In this document: in pieces, positions 1-10,055 of the stretch | Layout of the letters: every line of letters starts with the position of its first letter | Position numbering within the stretch: the first letter of the stretch is position 1 | Assembly: GCF_025466085.1 (NCBI RefSeq) | Contig: NZ_JANLOD010000026.1 | Coordinates: forward strand, 28,623 to 92,622 | Direction: 5' to 3' | Source: Pseudomonas sp. 14P_8.1_Bac3 | GTDB taxonomy: Bacteria; Pseudomonadota; Gammaproteobacteria; Pseudomonadales; Pseudomonadaceae | DNA length: 64,000 nt | Notes under the pieces: generated by a model | Told to the model about the DNA's origin: nothing | What the model saw: the letters and a program-made list of their open reading frames with translations, nothing else | Databases searched by the model: none | Translations under genes and position numbers: made by a program

Positions 1-1357
1 TCGGCTGTGGCAAGTCGTTGAGGCCTTCAAAGCTGCGGCCCTGGAGCAATTCAGTCAGGCTGCGCTCCAGCGCCACTTCCAGGCTCGGGTGCGCGCCGAA
101 CGAGGCGAACACACCGCCAGTACGCGGGTTCATCAAGGTGACGCACATCACCGGGAATTCACCCCCCAGCGATGCATCCTTCACCAACACCGGGAACCCC
201 TGCTCTTCCAGCGCCTGAATCCCGGCGAGGATCCCGGGGTACTTCGCCAGCACGTCGGCCGGCACATCCGGCAGGGCAAATTCACCTTCGATGATTTCGC
301 GTTTGACCGCCCGCTCGAAGATCTCCGACAGGCACTGCACCTGGGCTTCGGCGAGGGTATTACCGGCACTCATGCCATTGCTCAGGAACAGGTTTTCAAT
401 CAGGTTCGACGGGAAATACACCACCTCGCCGTCGGACTGACGCACATAGGGCAGTGAGCAGATGCCGCGCTCTTCATTGCCCGAGTTGGTATCAATCAGA
501 TGGGAGCCACGCAGTTCGCCGTCGCGGTTGTAAATCTTCAGGCAGTACGCATCGAGGATTTCCGTCGGCAGCGCGTCTTTGCGGCCAGGCTTGAACCAGC
601 GCTCATCCGGGTAATGCACGAACGCCGCGTTGGCGATGTCTTCGCCCCAGAACTGGTCGTTGTAGAAGAAGTTGCAGTTCAACCGTTCGATGAACTCGCC
701 CAACGCCGACGCCAGTGCGCCTTCCTTGGTTGCACCTTTGCCGTTGGTAAAACACATCGGCGAATGCGCATCGCGGATATGCAGCGACCACACGTTGGGC
801 ACGATATTGCGCCACGAGGCGATTTCAATCTTCATGCCCAGGTCCGCCAGAATGGCCGACATGTTGGCAATGGTCTGCTCCAGTGGCAGGTCCTTGCCGG
901 CGATATAAGTGTTCGCCTCGGAATGCGCGGCAGGCATCAACAACGCCTGGGCATCGGCGTCGAGGTTGTCCACTTCTTCGATCACAAACTCAGGCCCGGC
1001 TTGCACCACCTTTTTCACGGTGCAACGGTCGATTGAGCGCAGGATGCCCTGGCGGTCCTTGTCGGAGATGTCCGCCGGCAATTCGACCTGAATCTTGAAG
1101 ATCTGGTTGTAGCGGTTTTCCGGGTCAACAATGTTGTTCTGTGACAGCCGGATGTTTTCGGTGGGGATATTGCGCGTCTGGCAGTACAACTTCACAAAAT
1201 AAGCCGCACACAACGCCGATGACGCCAGGAAATAATCGAAAGGGCCAGGTGCAGAGCCGTCACCCTTGTAGCGGATAGGTTGATCGGCAACCACGGTGAA
1301 GTCATCGAACTTGGCTTCAAGTCGGAGGTTGTCGAGAAAATTAACCTTGATTTCCAT
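1..1357 (-). CDS. OsmC-YcaO fusion protein, C-terminus outside the window
   Basis: Reading from an ATG at 1357 leftward, the frame stays open to the window edge, giving about 452 residues of an incomplete protein. The first ~130 residues are an OsmC-like fold (MEIKVNFLDNLRLEAKF start, then a GPFDYFLASSALCAAYF segment holding the OsmC-type cysteine). The rest is a YcaO domain, with the ATP-binding style stretches SALGEFIERLNC and CLSEIFERAVKREI. YcaO enzymes activate amide backbones or partner proteins with ATP. The OsmC-YcaO form in gamma-proteobacteria is usually about 730 residues and has been linked to ribosomal protein S12 methylthiolation, but its reaction is not settled. No good SD precedes the ATG. 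It reads in the same direction as metE but lies downstream of the metE terminator, so it probably has its own promoter in 1358-1471. Confidence 0.85.
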   Translation of the reverse strand, partial: MEIKVNFLDNLRLEAKFDDFTVVADQPIRYKGDGSAPGPFDYFLASSALCAAYFVKLYCQTRNIPTENIRLSQNNIVDPENRYNQIFKIQVELPADISDKDRQGILRSIDRCTVKKVVQAGPEFVIEEVDNLDADAQALLMPAAHSEANTYIAGKDLPLEQTIANMSAILADLGMKIEIASWRNIVPNVWSLHIRDAHSPMCFTNGKGATKEGALASALGEFIERLNCNFFYNDQFWGEDIANAAFVHYPDERWFKPGRKDALPTEILDAYCLKIYNRDGELRGSHLIDTNSGNEERGICSLPYVRQSDGEVVYFPSNLIENLFLSNGMSAGNTLAEAQVQCLSEIFERAVKREIIEGEFALPDVPADVLAKYPGILAGIQALEEQGFPVLVKDASLGGEFPVMCVTLMNPRTGGVFASFGAHPSLEVALERSLTELLQGRSFEGLNDLPQP

Positions 1358-1471
1358 GCGGAGTTACCAGAATGACGAGTCAAAAATGAATTGGGCGCCA
1401 TTATCCGGTTTTTCCATACAAGTAGTTAGCCTGTCGTGGGAAAGCCGCTGACGGGTGTCGGCTGAATGAAA

Positions 1472-1501
1472 AAACCGGAGCACCGTGAAGTGCTCCGGTT
1501 T
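1472..1501 (-). terminator. Rho-independent terminator of metE
   Basis: A perfect 12-bp inverted repeat (AAACCGGAGCAC / GTGCTCCGGTTT) with a 6-nt loop lies 19 bp beyond the metE stop codon. On the minus strand the second arm runs into six T residues, the layout of an intrinsic terminator for metE. Confidence 0.9.
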
Positions 1502-1520
1502 GGAGTCAGGCCTTTGAGCG

Positions 1521-3809
1521 TCAGGCCAGTTCTTTACGCAATTGACGGGCCGCGTTGACCATGTGCACCAATGCCGCTTCGGTTTCCGGCCAGCCACGGG
1601 TTTTCAGGCCGCAGTCCGGGTTGACCCACAGGCGCTCGGCGGGAATTCGCTTGGCGGCTTTGCGCAACAAGTTGGCCATTTCCGACGAATCCGGCACCCG
1701 TGGCGAGTGGATGTCGTACACGCCCGGACCGATGTCGTTCGGGTAGTCGAAAGCTTCGAAGGCATCGAGCAGTTCCATGTCCGAGCGCGAGGTTTCTATG
1801 GTGATCACGTCGGCGTCCATGTCGGCGATGGACTTGATCACGTCGTTGAACTCGCTGTAGCACATGTGGGTATGGATCTGCGTTTCATCCCGCACACCGC
1901 TGGCGGTGAGACGGAACGCTTCCACCGCCCAGTCCAGGTATTCCTGCCAGTGCGCGCGCCGCAAGGGCAGACCTTCGCGGAACGCCGCCTCGTCGATCTG
2001 TACGATCTTGATGCCAGCGGTTTCCAGATCAACCACCTCGTCGCGCAGCGCCAGGGCCAGCTGTTGGGCCTGGACTTTGCGCGACACGTCTTCGCGCGGG
2101 AACGACCACATCAGCATGGTCACAGGCCCGGTCAACATGCCTTTCATGACTTTGTCGGTCAGGCCTTGAGCGTAGCGGATCCACTCGACGGTCATGGCGC
2201 TCGGGCGGCTCAGGTCGCCGAAAATCACCGCGGGTTTTACGCAGCGCGAACCGTAGCTCTGGACCCAGCCAAAGCGGCTGAATACATAGCCATCGAGTTG
2301 CTCGGCGAAGTATTCGACCATGTCGTTACGCTCGGCTTCGCCGTGCACCAGCACGTCCAGGCCCAGGCTCTCCTGCACTTGCACGGCGTGACGAATCTCG
2401 CTTTGCATTGCTTCGGTGTATTCGGCTTCGCTCAGTTTGCCCTGCCTGAAGGACTGGCGCGCGAGACGAATCGACGTGGTTTGCGGGAACGAACCGATGG
2501 TCGTGGTCGGAAACAAGGGCAGGTTCAGACCGATACGTTGCTTGGCCATACGCTGGGAAAACAGCGAATGACGCTGACTGTCCTTCGCGGTGATCGCGGC
2601 AACACGCGCCTGCACGGCCGGCTTGTGAATGCGCGGCGAGGCGGCGCGGCTGGCCTGGACGGCGCGGCTTTGTGTCAGTGCTTCGAGTACGTCTGGCGCT
2701 TCCGGCTGATTGATCGCCTGGGCCAGCACCGCGACTTCTTCGCACTTCTGCACGGCGAAGGCCAGCCAGCTTTTCAGCTCGGCATCGAGCTTGTCTTCAC
2801 GCCCGAGGTCGACCGGGCTGTGCAGCAACGAGCAGGATGGCGCGACCCACAGACGATCACCCAAACGCTCATTGGCGTGTTGCAGTGTGGCCAGGGCTTG
2901 TTCCAGATCGCAACGCCAGACGTTACGGCCGTTGACCACGCCCAGCGACAACACTTTATAAGCGGGCAGGCGATCGAGGATGGTCGGGTATTGCTCCGGC
3001 GCGCGGACCAGATCGATGTGCAGGCCGTCCACCGGCAGGTTGGCCGCCAGGCCCAGGTTTTCTTCCAGGCCGCCGAAGTAGGTGGCGACCAGTTTTTTCA
3101 GCGGGTCACGCTGGATCAGGTTGTAGGCCCGTTCGAAGGCGTTCTTCCACGCTTGCGGCAGATCGAGCACGAGTATTGGCTCGTCGATTTGTACCCACTC
3201 GACGCCCTGCTCCGCCAGGCGCTGGAAGATCTGGCCGTACAGTGGCAGCAGGCGATCCAGCAGCTCAAGCTTGTCGAATTCGGCGCCCTTGGCCTTGCCC
3301 AGCCACAGATAGGTGAGCGGGCCGATGATCACCGGCTTGACGTTATGGCCCAGGGCGCGGGCTTCTTCGACTTCTTCGAACAACTGATCCCAGCCGAGCT
3401 GGAACTGTTGATCGGCGCTGAATTCCGGGACGAGGTAGTGATAGTTGGTGTCGAACCATTTGGTCATTTCCTGGGCGTGTGCACCACCGCAGCAACTGTC
3501 GCTGACACCACGCGCCATGCCGAACAGGGTTTGCAGTGAAGCCTTGCCGTCGTGCGGACGGAAACGCTCCGGGATCACGCCGAACATCAGCGAGTGGCTC
3601 AGTACCTGGTCGTACCAGGCAAAGTCGCCCACCGGCAACAGCTCGATCCCGGCGTTCTTCTGCAATTCCCAGTGGGTCTTGCGCAGATCCCGGCCGACCG
3701 CACGCAGGCTCGCTTCGTCCAGTTCGCCCTTCCAGAACGCCTCTTGTGCTTTTTTCAGCTCGCGGTCGCGACCAATGCGCGGAAATCCAAGGGAATGGGC
3801 CAAAGCCAT
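1521..3809 (-). CDS. metE: Cobalamin-independent methionine synthase
   Basis: MetE (5-methyltetrahydropteroyltriglutamate-homocysteine methyltransferase) makes methionine by moving the methyl group of methyl-tetrahydrofolate to homocysteine, without B12, in the cytoplasm. The product is 762 residues, close to the 753 of the E. coli enzyme. It begins [20 protein letters not shown], and the C-terminal barrel keeps the zinc and homocysteine site: HMC in THMCYSEF, the downstream Glu, and the Cys of [11 protein letters not shown]. The open frame extends 11 codons further upstream, but the ATG at 3809 has a GGAG nine bases before it and matches the family start. No cobalamin riboswitch or linked metR is seen. 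The gene ends in a clear terminator and stands alone. Confidence 0.97.
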   Translation of the reverse strand: MALAHSLGFPRIGRDRELKKAQEAFWKGELDEASLRAVGRDLRKTHWELQKNAGIELLPVGDFAWYDQVLSHSLMFGVIPERFRPHDGKASLQTLFGMARGVSDSCCGGAHAQEMTKWFDTNYHYLVPEFSADQQFQLGWDQLFEEVEEARALGHNVKPVIIGPLTYLWLGKAKGAEFDKLELLDRLLPLYGQIFQRLAEQGVEWVQIDEPILVLDLPQAWKNAFERAYNLIQRDPLKKLVATYFGGLEENLGLAANLPVDGLHIDLVRAPEQYPTILDRLPAYKVLSLGVVNGRNVWRCDLEQALATLQHANERLGDRLWVAPSCSLLHSPVDLGREDKLDAELKSWLAFAVQKCEEVAVLAQAINQPEAPDVLEALTQSRAVQASRAASPRIHKPAVQARVAAITAKDSQRHSLFSQRMAKQRIGLNLPLFPTTTIGSFPQTTSIRLARQSFRQGKLSEAEYTEAMQSEIRHAVQVQESLGLDVLVHGEAERNDMVEYFAEQLDGYVFSRFGWVQSYGSRCVKPAVIFGDLSRPSAMTVEWIRYAQGLTDKVMKGMLTGPVTMLMWSFPREDVSRKVQAQQLALALRDEVVDLETAGIKIVQIDEAAFREGLPLRRAHWQEYLDWAVEAFRLTASGVRDETQIHTHMCYSEFNDVIKSIADMDADVITIETSRSDMELLDAFEAFDYPNDIGPGVYDIHSPRVPDSSEMANLLRKAAKRIPAERLWVNPDCGLKTRGWPETEAALVHMVNAARQLRKELA

Positions 3810-3921
3810 GACAAAAAACTCCATGTGGTTGATGGGAGCCATTGTCGATAGTTAGCAGTGAGTGAGACAAACTCATTTTTATCGTGATGATCACAAGTTC
3901 CCTTCATGATCAACCAGCACC

Positions 3922-4021
3922 TGTAGGAGCCAGCCTGCTGGCGATGGCCTCCAGAGCGCCGCGTGCATTCAGGCAGCAACCGTCATCGTTGACGACCATC
4001 GCCAGCAAGTTGGCTCCTACA
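3922..4021. repeat. REP doublet (REPIN)
   Basis: Two inverted REP arms, about 26 bp each (3922-3947 and 3996-4021), face each other around a ~48-bp centre. The arms read TGTAGGAGCCAG...GCGATGG and its complement. The element lies upstream of metE and past the end of the next gene. Related doublets recur through the window. Confidence 0.88.
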
Positions 4022-4078
4022 GGGGGATTGTGTGTACCTGGTGACGAGGTCGGCCGGGCGGCCGCCTCGCCTGTCCGC

Positions 4079-5476
4079 TTAGAGGTCGGTGATTTCTTTG
4101 TGGCGCGGCACCAGAACTTTCATCACGCTCCACGCCACCAGGTAGGCCAGCGCGCAGATGGCGAACATGATCATGTAGCCGGTGTGAATGTCGTTGATCG
4201 ATTTGTAGTAGTCGAACACCCAGCCGCCGATCTTGGTCATCACCACACCGCCCAAGCCACCCGCCAAGCCGCCGATACCGACGACGGAAGCGATGGACTT
4301 CTGCGGGAACATGTCCGACACGGTGGTGAAAATGTTGCACGACCATGCCTGATGCGCCGACGCGCCCACGCCGATCAGTAACACCGGCACCCAGAAACTG
4401 ATGTAGCCCAATGGCTGCGCCAGCAACACCAGCAGCGGGAAAAACGCGATCACCAGCATGGCTTTCATGCGGCCGTCGTATGGCGCATCACCACGGGCCA
4501 TGAAGTAACTCGGGAACCAGCCGCCGCCGATGCTGCCGACCATGGTCATGCTGTACAGCACCGCCAGCGGCCACACGATGGCCTGGCCTTTCATGCCGTA
4601 TTGCGCCGACAGGTAGGTCGGCAGCCAGAACAGGAAGAACCACCAGACACCATCGGTCATGAATTTACCGAAGGCAAATGCCCAGGTCTGGCGGTAGGTC
4701 AGCAATTTGAACCACGAAACTTTCTTCTCGGCGACACCCGGCTCCGGGGTGACGATCACCTGCGCATCGCTGCGGATGTATGCCAGTTCCTGCGCCGAAA
4801 GGCGCTTTTGCTTTTCCGGTTTTTCGTACAGCGCGATCCACACGGCGACCCAGACGAAGCCCAGCATGCCGATCACGATGAACGCCGCTTCCCAGCCCCA
4901 CAGGGCGGCAATCAGCGGTACGCAGATCGGCGCGAGGATGGCGCCGACGTTGGCCCCGGAGTTGAAGATACCGGTGGCGAACGAGCGTTCCTTCTTCGGG
5001 AAGTATTCGGCAGTGGCCTTGATCGCGATCGGAAAGTTACCCGCTTCGCCGATCGCCAGCACGGCGCGCGACAACATGAAACCGGCGATCGAAACCGGGA
5101 TCACCGCCAGGCCGAGTGCGCTGGAAATCGAAGCGATCCCCTCGCCCATCGGCACGGAAAAGGCGTGCATCATCGCGCCGGTCGACCAGATACCGATGGC
5201 GAAGATGTACGCCTTCTTGGTGCCGATCTTGTCGACGAAGCGGCCGGCAAACAGCATGGAAATCGCGTACACGAACTGGAACACGGAGGCGATGTTGGCG
5301 TAGTCGCTGTTGCTCCAGCCAAATTGCGTCGACAGGTCCGGCGCCAACAGACTGAGGACCTGGCGGTCCAGGTAGTTGACGGTGGTAGCAAAAAACAACA
5401 GCGCACAGATCGTCCAGCGGTACTTGCCGACCGCCTGGCCGACACGTTGCGGATTGATAGGCTCATTCAGATTCAT
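4079..5476 (-). CDS. ExuT-like MFS hexuronate transporter
   Basis: A 465-residue integral membrane protein of the anion:cation symporter (ACS) branch of the major facilitator superfamily, with about 12 hydrophobic segments. Close likeness to hexuronate transporter ExuT is seen in the first helix (TVNYLDRQVLSLLAP), the loop FAGRFVDKIGTKKAY and the hallmark EAGNFPIAIKATAEYFPKKER. Such carriers bring glucuronate or galacturonate in with protons; the exact sugar acid cannot be told from sequence. No uronate catabolic genes lie beside it. The 515-bp upstream gap holds two short palindrome-like sites that could bind a FadR-type GntR repressor. Family confidence is high, substrate confidence moderate. 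Confidence 0.82.
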   Translation of the reverse strand: MNLNEPINPQRVGQAVGKYRWTICALLFFATTVNYLDRQVLSLLAPDLSTQFGWSNSDYANIASVFQFVYAISMLFAGRFVDKIGTKKAYIFAIGIWSTGAMMHAFSVPMGEGIASISSALGLAVIPVSIAGFMLSRAVLAIGEAGNFPIAIKATAEYFPKKERSFATGIFNSGANVGAILAPICVPLIAALWGWEAAFIVIGMLGFVWVAVWIALYEKPEKQKRLSAQELAYIRSDAQVIVTPEPGVAEKKVSWFKLLTYRQTWAFAFGKFMTDGVWWFFLFWLPTYLSAQYGMKGQAIVWPLAVLYSMTMVGSIGGGWFPSYFMARGDAPYDGRMKAMLVIAFFPLLVLLAQPLGYISFWVPVLLIGVGASAHQAWSCNIFTTVSDMFPQKSIASVVGIGGLAGGLGGVVMTKIGGWVFDYYKSINDIHTGYMIMFAICALAYLVAWSVMKVLVPRHKEITDL

Positions 5477-5991
5477 GGCATCACTTTATTATTGGATTAG
5501 GGTGATGATCTCTCGGTTTCAAACGAGATCACTGCTTACGCGAAAGCATTGCTTCGACTCGCGTCAAACGAGCAGCACGTGCAAATCAAAGGCGGGCGGT
5601 GTTGCCAAGAGACTGGGGGATGACTGCGCGGTCGGGCGAGCAGTCAAGACCGGGCCATACGTAATGACCTTCGGGGAGGTGCGCAAGCGGATTGATTTCA
5701 TGATGAGTGCCGGTTTTTGTTTTTAGGAGTGTTACATCGTATGTCGTCGTACAACTGTATCTTTTATAGCGACAGCCTCCCCGGCTGTCAATCTGGAAAA
5801 TCGCCGTTCGTCTCGGTGAATACCCATGCGCAAGCATTGCTGTGGGCCAAATAAAGCGGGCTATCGCACGCCCATGACGGTTGGCTTCTGCAGAAAATCG
5901 GCAGTGTATTTGATATTTAGATAGTCGTACGACAACGCATGTCGCTCGCTAATGGAGATCGCCGGCCCTTATGGACCGGCTCGGACGGCGC
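5477..5991. promoter_or_regulatory. Control region upstream of the ExuT-like gene
   Basis: A 515-bp gap with no convincing gene. It holds a perfect 10-bp palindrome GTCGTACGAC at 5926-5935 and a one-mismatch copy GTCGTACAAC at 5746-5755, about 180 bp apart. Short palindromes of this kind are bound by FadR-type GntR repressors that control sugar-acid carriers. Assignment to such a repressor is inference, as no GntR gene is present here. Confidence 0.4.
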
Positions 5992-7017
5992 TCATTTGAC
6001 CAGCCGTGTTTCCTTGGATGGCCTGTAGCCAAAATACGCGCTGTAGCATTTGCTGAAATGACTGGGCGATACAAACCCACAGGCCACCAGCACCTCCACT
6101 TGGGACAACTCCGTATGCTGAAGCAGGCGACGCGCTTCAGTAATCCGCAGTTCCATGTAATAACGCTGCGGCGTGGTGCCGAGTTGCTCCCTGAACAGAC
6201 GCTCCAGCTGCCGACGGGAGCGACCGACGTACACCGCCAGTTGCTCCAGTTCAAGCGGCTCTTCGAGGTTGGCGTCCATCAGCTTCACCACTTCGCGCAA
6301 CGGCGCGCTGACACAGACATTCTCCGTCGGTTTTATCCGTCGGTAGCGTGACTCTTCGAACGCGAGAATGTCCTCGATGCCTTCGACCAGCGCCTTGTCG
6401 TGCAAGCCCTTTATCCAGTCCAATGCCATGTGAAACGCGCCCGACGGACTCGACGCCGTGAGCCGGTCGCGATCGATGACGTAGGGCTCGCTGGTCACGT
6501 GCGTGGCCTTGGCAATTTCCGCGAGTGCGGGGCGATGTTCCGGGTGAATCGCGCAACGGTAGCCGTCGAGCAAACCGGCGATGCCCAGGAACCAGCCGCC
6601 ATTCCACAAACCGGCCAGGCTGACGCCATGATCCGCGGCCGTGCGCAGCAGGTTGATCAACTCGTCGGTCGCCTTCAGTTCTGTGCGATAACCGCCGCAG
6701 ATCACCAGCAAATCGAGTTCACTGACCGCGGAACAATCGAGCTGCGCATCCGGGCGAATCACCAACCCCAAGTCGCTGACCACCTCACCATCGCCCAAGC
6801 CGAACGTTCGGGATGAAAACAGTTTGGGCCGCAGCAGATTGGCGGTGACGATCGTATCCAGCGCCTGGGTAAACGCCGGCAGCGAAAAGTGTTCAAGCAG
6901 CAAAAAGCCCGTGCGGGTCAGATGCACAAGCTCGTTGGCGTTCTCGTTCAGATAGCGAAGGTTCTTGCCCTTCATGCCTCCACTAAATTGGCGTCGTTCG
7001 ATCAAGGGTCGGGGCAC
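5992..7017 (-). CDS. GlxA-family (DJ-1/PfpI plus AraC) transcriptional regulator
   Basis: A 341-residue regulator. The first ~200 residues form a DJ-1/PfpI-like domain (GFLLLEHFSLPAFTQALD, then LLVICGGYRTEL and a SLAGLWNGGWFLG elbow in which the usual nucleophile Cys is not seen). The last ~100 residues are an AraC/XylS DNA-binding domain (two helix-turn-helix units, ending in VLVACGFVSPSHFSKCYSAYFG). GlxA-type regulators in pseudomonads control amine, carnitine, betaine or amino-acid catabolism, but this one cannot be matched to a named member. The GTG at 7017 has no clear SD. An ATG at 6975 follows a GGAGG only one base away, so the start is uncertain. It is divergent from the hydrolase at 7107. 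Confidence 0.85.
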   Translation of the reverse strand: MPRPLIERRQFSGGMKGKNLRYLNENANELVHLTRTGFLLLEHFSLPAFTQALDTIVTANLLRPKLFSSRTFGLGDGEVVSDLGLVIRPDAQLDCSAVSELDLLVICGGYRTELKATDELINLLRTAADHGVSLAGLWNGGWFLGIAGLLDGYRCAIHPEHRPALAEIAKATHVTSEPYVIDRDRLTASSPSGAFHMALDWIKGLHDKALVEGIEDILAFEESRYRRIKPTENVCVSAPLREVVKLMDANLEEPLELEQLAVYVGRSRRQLERLFREQLGTTPQRYYMELRITEARRLLQHTELSQVEVLVACGFVSPSHFSKCYSAYFGYRPSKETRLVK

Positions 7018-7106
7018 TCGGTTGCGTTAACGATCAGGGAGTCTGCACATCAGGATATCGCAAAACGGTCTACGCTCCTCCCATCGTTCCTTCCGGAGAC
7101 TGAGCC

Positions 7107-8015
7107 ATGATCCGCACCCTGCTGACCGCGTCCCTGCTCATGGCCTTGAGCCTCCCCGCCCACGCCGACATTACGCCGTTCCCCTCCTCCTTTCGTACCC
7201 AGGATATTGCCGTAGACGGCGTGAAGATCCACGTTCGCGTCGGCGGCAAGGGGCCCGCCGTGGTGCTGTTGCATGGCTTCGGCGATACCGGCGACATGTG
7301 GGCACCGCTGGCGGCGGACCTGGCCAGGGATCACACGGTGGTGGTTCCGGACCTGCGCGGCATGGGTTTGTCGTCGATCCCGGAAAGCGGTTATGACAGG
7401 AAGACCCAGGCGGGTGACATCCGTGCGGTGCTGGCCTCGTTGGGCATCGAACATGCGATCGTCCTCGGTCACGACATCGGCACCATGGTCGCCTTCGCCT
7501 ACGCCTCGCGTTATCCGCAGCTGACCGAGCGCCTGGTGGTGATGGACGCGCCCGTGCCGGGCATTCCGCCATGGAACGACATCGTACGCTCACCGATGCT
7601 GTGGCATTTCGACTTTGGCGGCCCGGACGCCGAACGTCTGGTGGCCGGGCGCGAGCGCATCTACCTGGACCGGTTCTGGAACGAGTTCGCCGGCGATCCC
7701 ACCAAGATCGACGAAGCCACCCGCCAGCATTACGCCGATCTCTACGCGCGACCCGGCGCGATGCATGCGGCATTCGCACAGTTCCGCAGCATTCGGCAGG
7801 ATGCGGTGGACAATGAAGCGGGAATGAAGGCGCGGTTGACCATGCCGGTGCTGGCGGTCGGCGGAGAAAAATCCTTCGGCAACAATGAAGCCGTCGTGAT
7901 GCGTAATGCGGCGGATAAGGTCACGGAGGTGGTGATTCCCGGAGCGGGGCATTGGTTGATGGAGGAAGCACCGACGCCGACCATTAGCGCGATTCGCCAA
8001 TTTATTGAGCAATGA
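7107..8015 (+). CDS. Secreted alpha/beta hydrolase, epoxide-hydrolase type
   Basis: A 302-residue alpha/beta-hydrolase with a cleavable Sec signal peptide (residues 1-20, ending PAHA). The fold carries the oxyanion motif HGFGDTGDMW (His56), a nucleophile elbow GHDIGT in which the nucleophile is Asp123, and the catalytic His282 in GHWLMEEAP. An Asp nucleophile points to epoxide hydrolase or dehalogenase chemistry rather than an esterase. The signal peptide puts it in the periplasm, as for the Cif-type epoxide hydrolase of P. aeruginosa, though equivalence to Cif is not shown. GGAG 8 bases before the ATG supports the start. It stands alone, divergent from a GlxA-type regulator. Confidence 0.85.
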   Translation: MIRTLLTASLLMALSLPAHADITPFPSSFRTQDIAVDGVKIHVRVGGKGPAVVLLHGFGDTGDMWAPLAADLARDHTVVVPDLRGMGLSSIPESGYDRKTQAGDIRAVLASLGIEHAIVLGHDIGTMVAFAYASRYPQLTERLVVMDAPVPGIPPWNDIVRSPMLWHFDFGGPDAERLVAGRERIYLDRFWNEFAGDPTKIDEATRQHYADLYARPGAMHAAFAQFRSIRQDAVDNEAGMKARLTMPVLAVGGEKSFGNNEAVVMRNAADKVTEVVIPGAGHWLMEEAPTPTISAIRQFIEQ

Positions 8016-8128
8016 TGTTCTGTCGGCGCATCGCTAAAACGGATGGAACCCCACGCCTCATCGCGTTTTCGAATCTTTATCAGCGCTGATCCTGTGCCAG
8101 GCGAGGCGCCATTGGAGAGGAAATCCCG

Positions 8129-8554
8129 ATGAACAGCAAAGTTCTGTGCCTGATCGTTTGCCTGAGTCCGACGTTGGCGTTCGCCGAAGGTTGCGACGTA
8201 CTCACCCGTTCCCAGAGCCCTTCGGTGCCCGCCGTCGAAAACCATAGCTGCTATGAGTATGAAGGCATGCCGGTTAACGCCATCGACTGGTCATGCAGCA
8301 ATCAAAGCAAGGAAATGCTCACCAATACCAAGAAAAAGGTCGCACAGTGCGACGACCATTATCAGGCCTCGTGCATCGCCACGTTGACTCAGGAATCGCT
8401 GGCCAACCCGCATTCCACCAGCAAGGACAAGAACGCCACGTCGCTCAACATTCCGAATAACGCCCAGGTCACGACGTATTACTACGACGCCGAGCACCTG
8501 AGCCAGGCGAAGATTGACTGCGAGTCGGGTGGCGGGCACTGGAAATCGAAGTAA
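8129..8554 (+). CDS. Small secreted Cys-containing protein of unknown function
   Basis: A 141-residue product with a Sec signal peptide (MNSKVLCLIVCLSPTLAFA) and a mature part of about 122 residues containing several cysteines (for example GCDV, HSCYEYEG, DWSCSNQ, AQCDDHYQASC, IDCESGGG), which suggests disulphide bonds in the periplasm. I do not recognise a family. The start is backed by a GGAGAGGAAA stretch just upstream. It follows the hydrolase by 113 bp and converges on the MFS gene at 8559, leaving only 4 bp between the two stops. Confidence 0.7.
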   Translation: MNSKVLCLIVCLSPTLAFAEGCDVLTRSQSPSVPAVENHSCYEYEGMPVNAIDWSCSNQSKEMLTNTKKKVAQCDDHYQASCIATLTQESLANPHSTSKDKNATSLNIPNNAQVTTYYYDAEHLSQAKIDCESGGGHWKSK

Positions 8555-8558
8555 CCGC

Positions 8559-9773
8559 TCACGCCGTGCGATCCAGGCCGCGCTGCACAATCCAGGACAA
8601 CGGCAACGTGAGCAGCAGAATCGCCGACAAGGTCATCACCGCGACGGGGATCCCTGTGAGGTCCCCAAGGCGACCAAACAAAACCGGCGCCAGAGCACCA
8701 CCACCGATGGTGCCGGTGTAGAACAGGGCGAAGGCGTGCTCGCGTTTTTCGGCGCTCGACAGTTCCGGCACCACGCCATAAAGCACTGAGGACGTGCCGT
8801 TCAGCGCCAGCCCCAACAGAGGCAGCAGCACCATCATGCCGGTCAGCGGCAAGTAAACGGCGAGAATGATCAACAGCGCCGTCGCGGACTCCGTCAGCCA
8901 CACGGTTTTCATCATGCCGATACGCGCGCCAAGATAACCACACAGCAACTTGCCGAATGCACCGCCGACGAACAACAGCGCCAACGCCAGGCCGATGCCC
9001 GCCGTGCCGGCACCTTTGCTCGTCAACACGAACGGCAGGAAAGTGAGAAAGCCCATGCGGACCGCACTGTCCAGGACGCCCGTCACGAGCAATGCGCGCA
9101 GGCCGCTGACGGAGCCGGTACCGGCCTTCACCTTGGTGGTTTTCGTCTTGCCAGAATTCCGGGCGCCGCGAGCGACAATCAGCCAGCCCAGCAGCGCCGC
9201 AGCGGCCAGCCCCAACAACCCCAGCAACGTGACGCTGGTGCGCCAACTGACCACCGTCAGCAACAAACCGACCAGGGCCGGGATCAACATCTTGCCGATG
9301 TCGCCGGCAAAGTTGTATTGCGACAATGCCTCCTTGACCCCGCCGCCCGCTTCATAGGTATCGCTGACCATCGAAGACGCCAGCGGGTGCTGCGTACTGG
9401 CGCCCAATCCGCCCAGCATCAGGGCCAGCAACAACAGCGGCAGTCCGTCCGCCAGCCCCACACACAGATAGGCAACACCGGCCAGCGCCGTGCCGCCCAC
9501 CAGCAATCGGGTGCGGCCCCAGCGTTTGGCTGCGCGACTCGCCAGCAACTGGAACCCGGCCATCGTCCCGGAATAGGCCCCGCGCAGCAGGCCCACTTGC
9601 GCAAGACTCAGGCCGAATTGCACCTGCCAGATCGGCAGCAACACGTAAATGACGTCAGTCAGGCCGTCGTGTATGGCATGCGCGCCGCAGGCGGCCAGCA
9701 GCGATCGGCGACGGACAGACATGTCGTCGGGAAGTGATTCATTCAAGGAAATTTTTTCGCTGAGGTCGGTCAT
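8559..9773 (-). CDS. Fsr-like MFS efflux transporter
   Basis: A 404-residue MFS protein with about 12 hydrophobic segments. Features of the fosmidomycin-resistance (Fsr) type are the early HAIHDGLTDVIYVLLPIWQ helix, the loop RAAKRWGRTRLLVGG and the ASTQHPLASSMVSDTYE segment. Fsr proteins export drugs or metabolites by proton antiport; the natural substrate of this copy is unknown. The central loop (residues ~205-220, NSGKTKTTKVKAG) is lysine-rich and faces the cytoplasm. It is a single gene, convergent with 8129-8554. Confidence 0.82.
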   Translation of the reverse strand: MTDLSEKISLNESLPDDMSVRRRSLLAACGAHAIHDGLTDVIYVLLPIWQVQFGLSLAQVGLLRGAYSGTMAGFQLLASRAAKRWGRTRLLVGGTALAGVAYLCVGLADGLPLLLLALMLGGLGASTQHPLASSMVSDTYEAGGGVKEALSQYNFAGDIGKMLIPALVGLLLTVVSWRTSVTLLGLLGLAAAALLGWLIVARGARNSGKTKTTKVKAGTGSVSGLRALLVTGVLDSAVRMGFLTFLPFVLTSKGAGTAGIGLALALLFVGGAFGKLLCGYLGARIGMMKTVWLTESATALLIILAVYLPLTGMMVLLPLLGLALNGTSSVLYGVVPELSSAEKREHAFALFYTGTIGGGALAPVLFGRLGDLTGIPVAVMTLSAILLLTLPLSWIVQRGLDRTA

Positions 9774-9860
9774 CGCATTGCCGTGCTAAACGCGTGAGTG
9801 AAGCATGAAGGTAGCAGGCCCGCCTGCTTTGCGCTCCTGCAGAAGATTGAGTCGGGCCCA

Positions 9861-10025
9861 CCGCCATCGCCAGCAAGCTGGCTCCTACAGGGATTGGCGG
9901 CGTGCCAGGATACTTGAGCACACCACAAATCCCTGTGGGAGCGAGCCTGCTCGCGAAAAGGCCTGACATTCACCATTGATGCTGGCTGACCCACTGCTAT
10001 CGCCAGCAACCGGGCGTCTACAAAG
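9861..10025. repeat. Cluster of three REP arms
   Basis: Three REP-type arms in 165 bp: 9864-9890 (CCATCGCCAGC...CTCCTACAG), 9930-9960 (CCCTGTGGGAGCGAGCCTGC, the variant arm) and a degraded arm at 9995-10025. It fills most of the gap between the Fsr-like gene and tauD. Confidence 0.8.
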
Positions 10026-10055
10026 GATCCTGACCTGCAAAATCGATTTGAAGCC

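Noticed and set aside
1542..3539. Long antisense open frame (665 codons) opposite metE
   Set aside because: It lies wholly inside metE on the other strand, has no SD or domain, and is the usual shadow of GC-rich codon bias.
3810..3921. Cobalamin riboswitch upstream of metE
   Set aside because: The short leader has no conserved B12-box sequence or room for the aptamer.
5586..5837. 83-codon frame in the gap upstream of the ExuT-like gene
   Set aside because: No SD, low-quality composition and no recognisable pattern; the gap is better read as regulatory.
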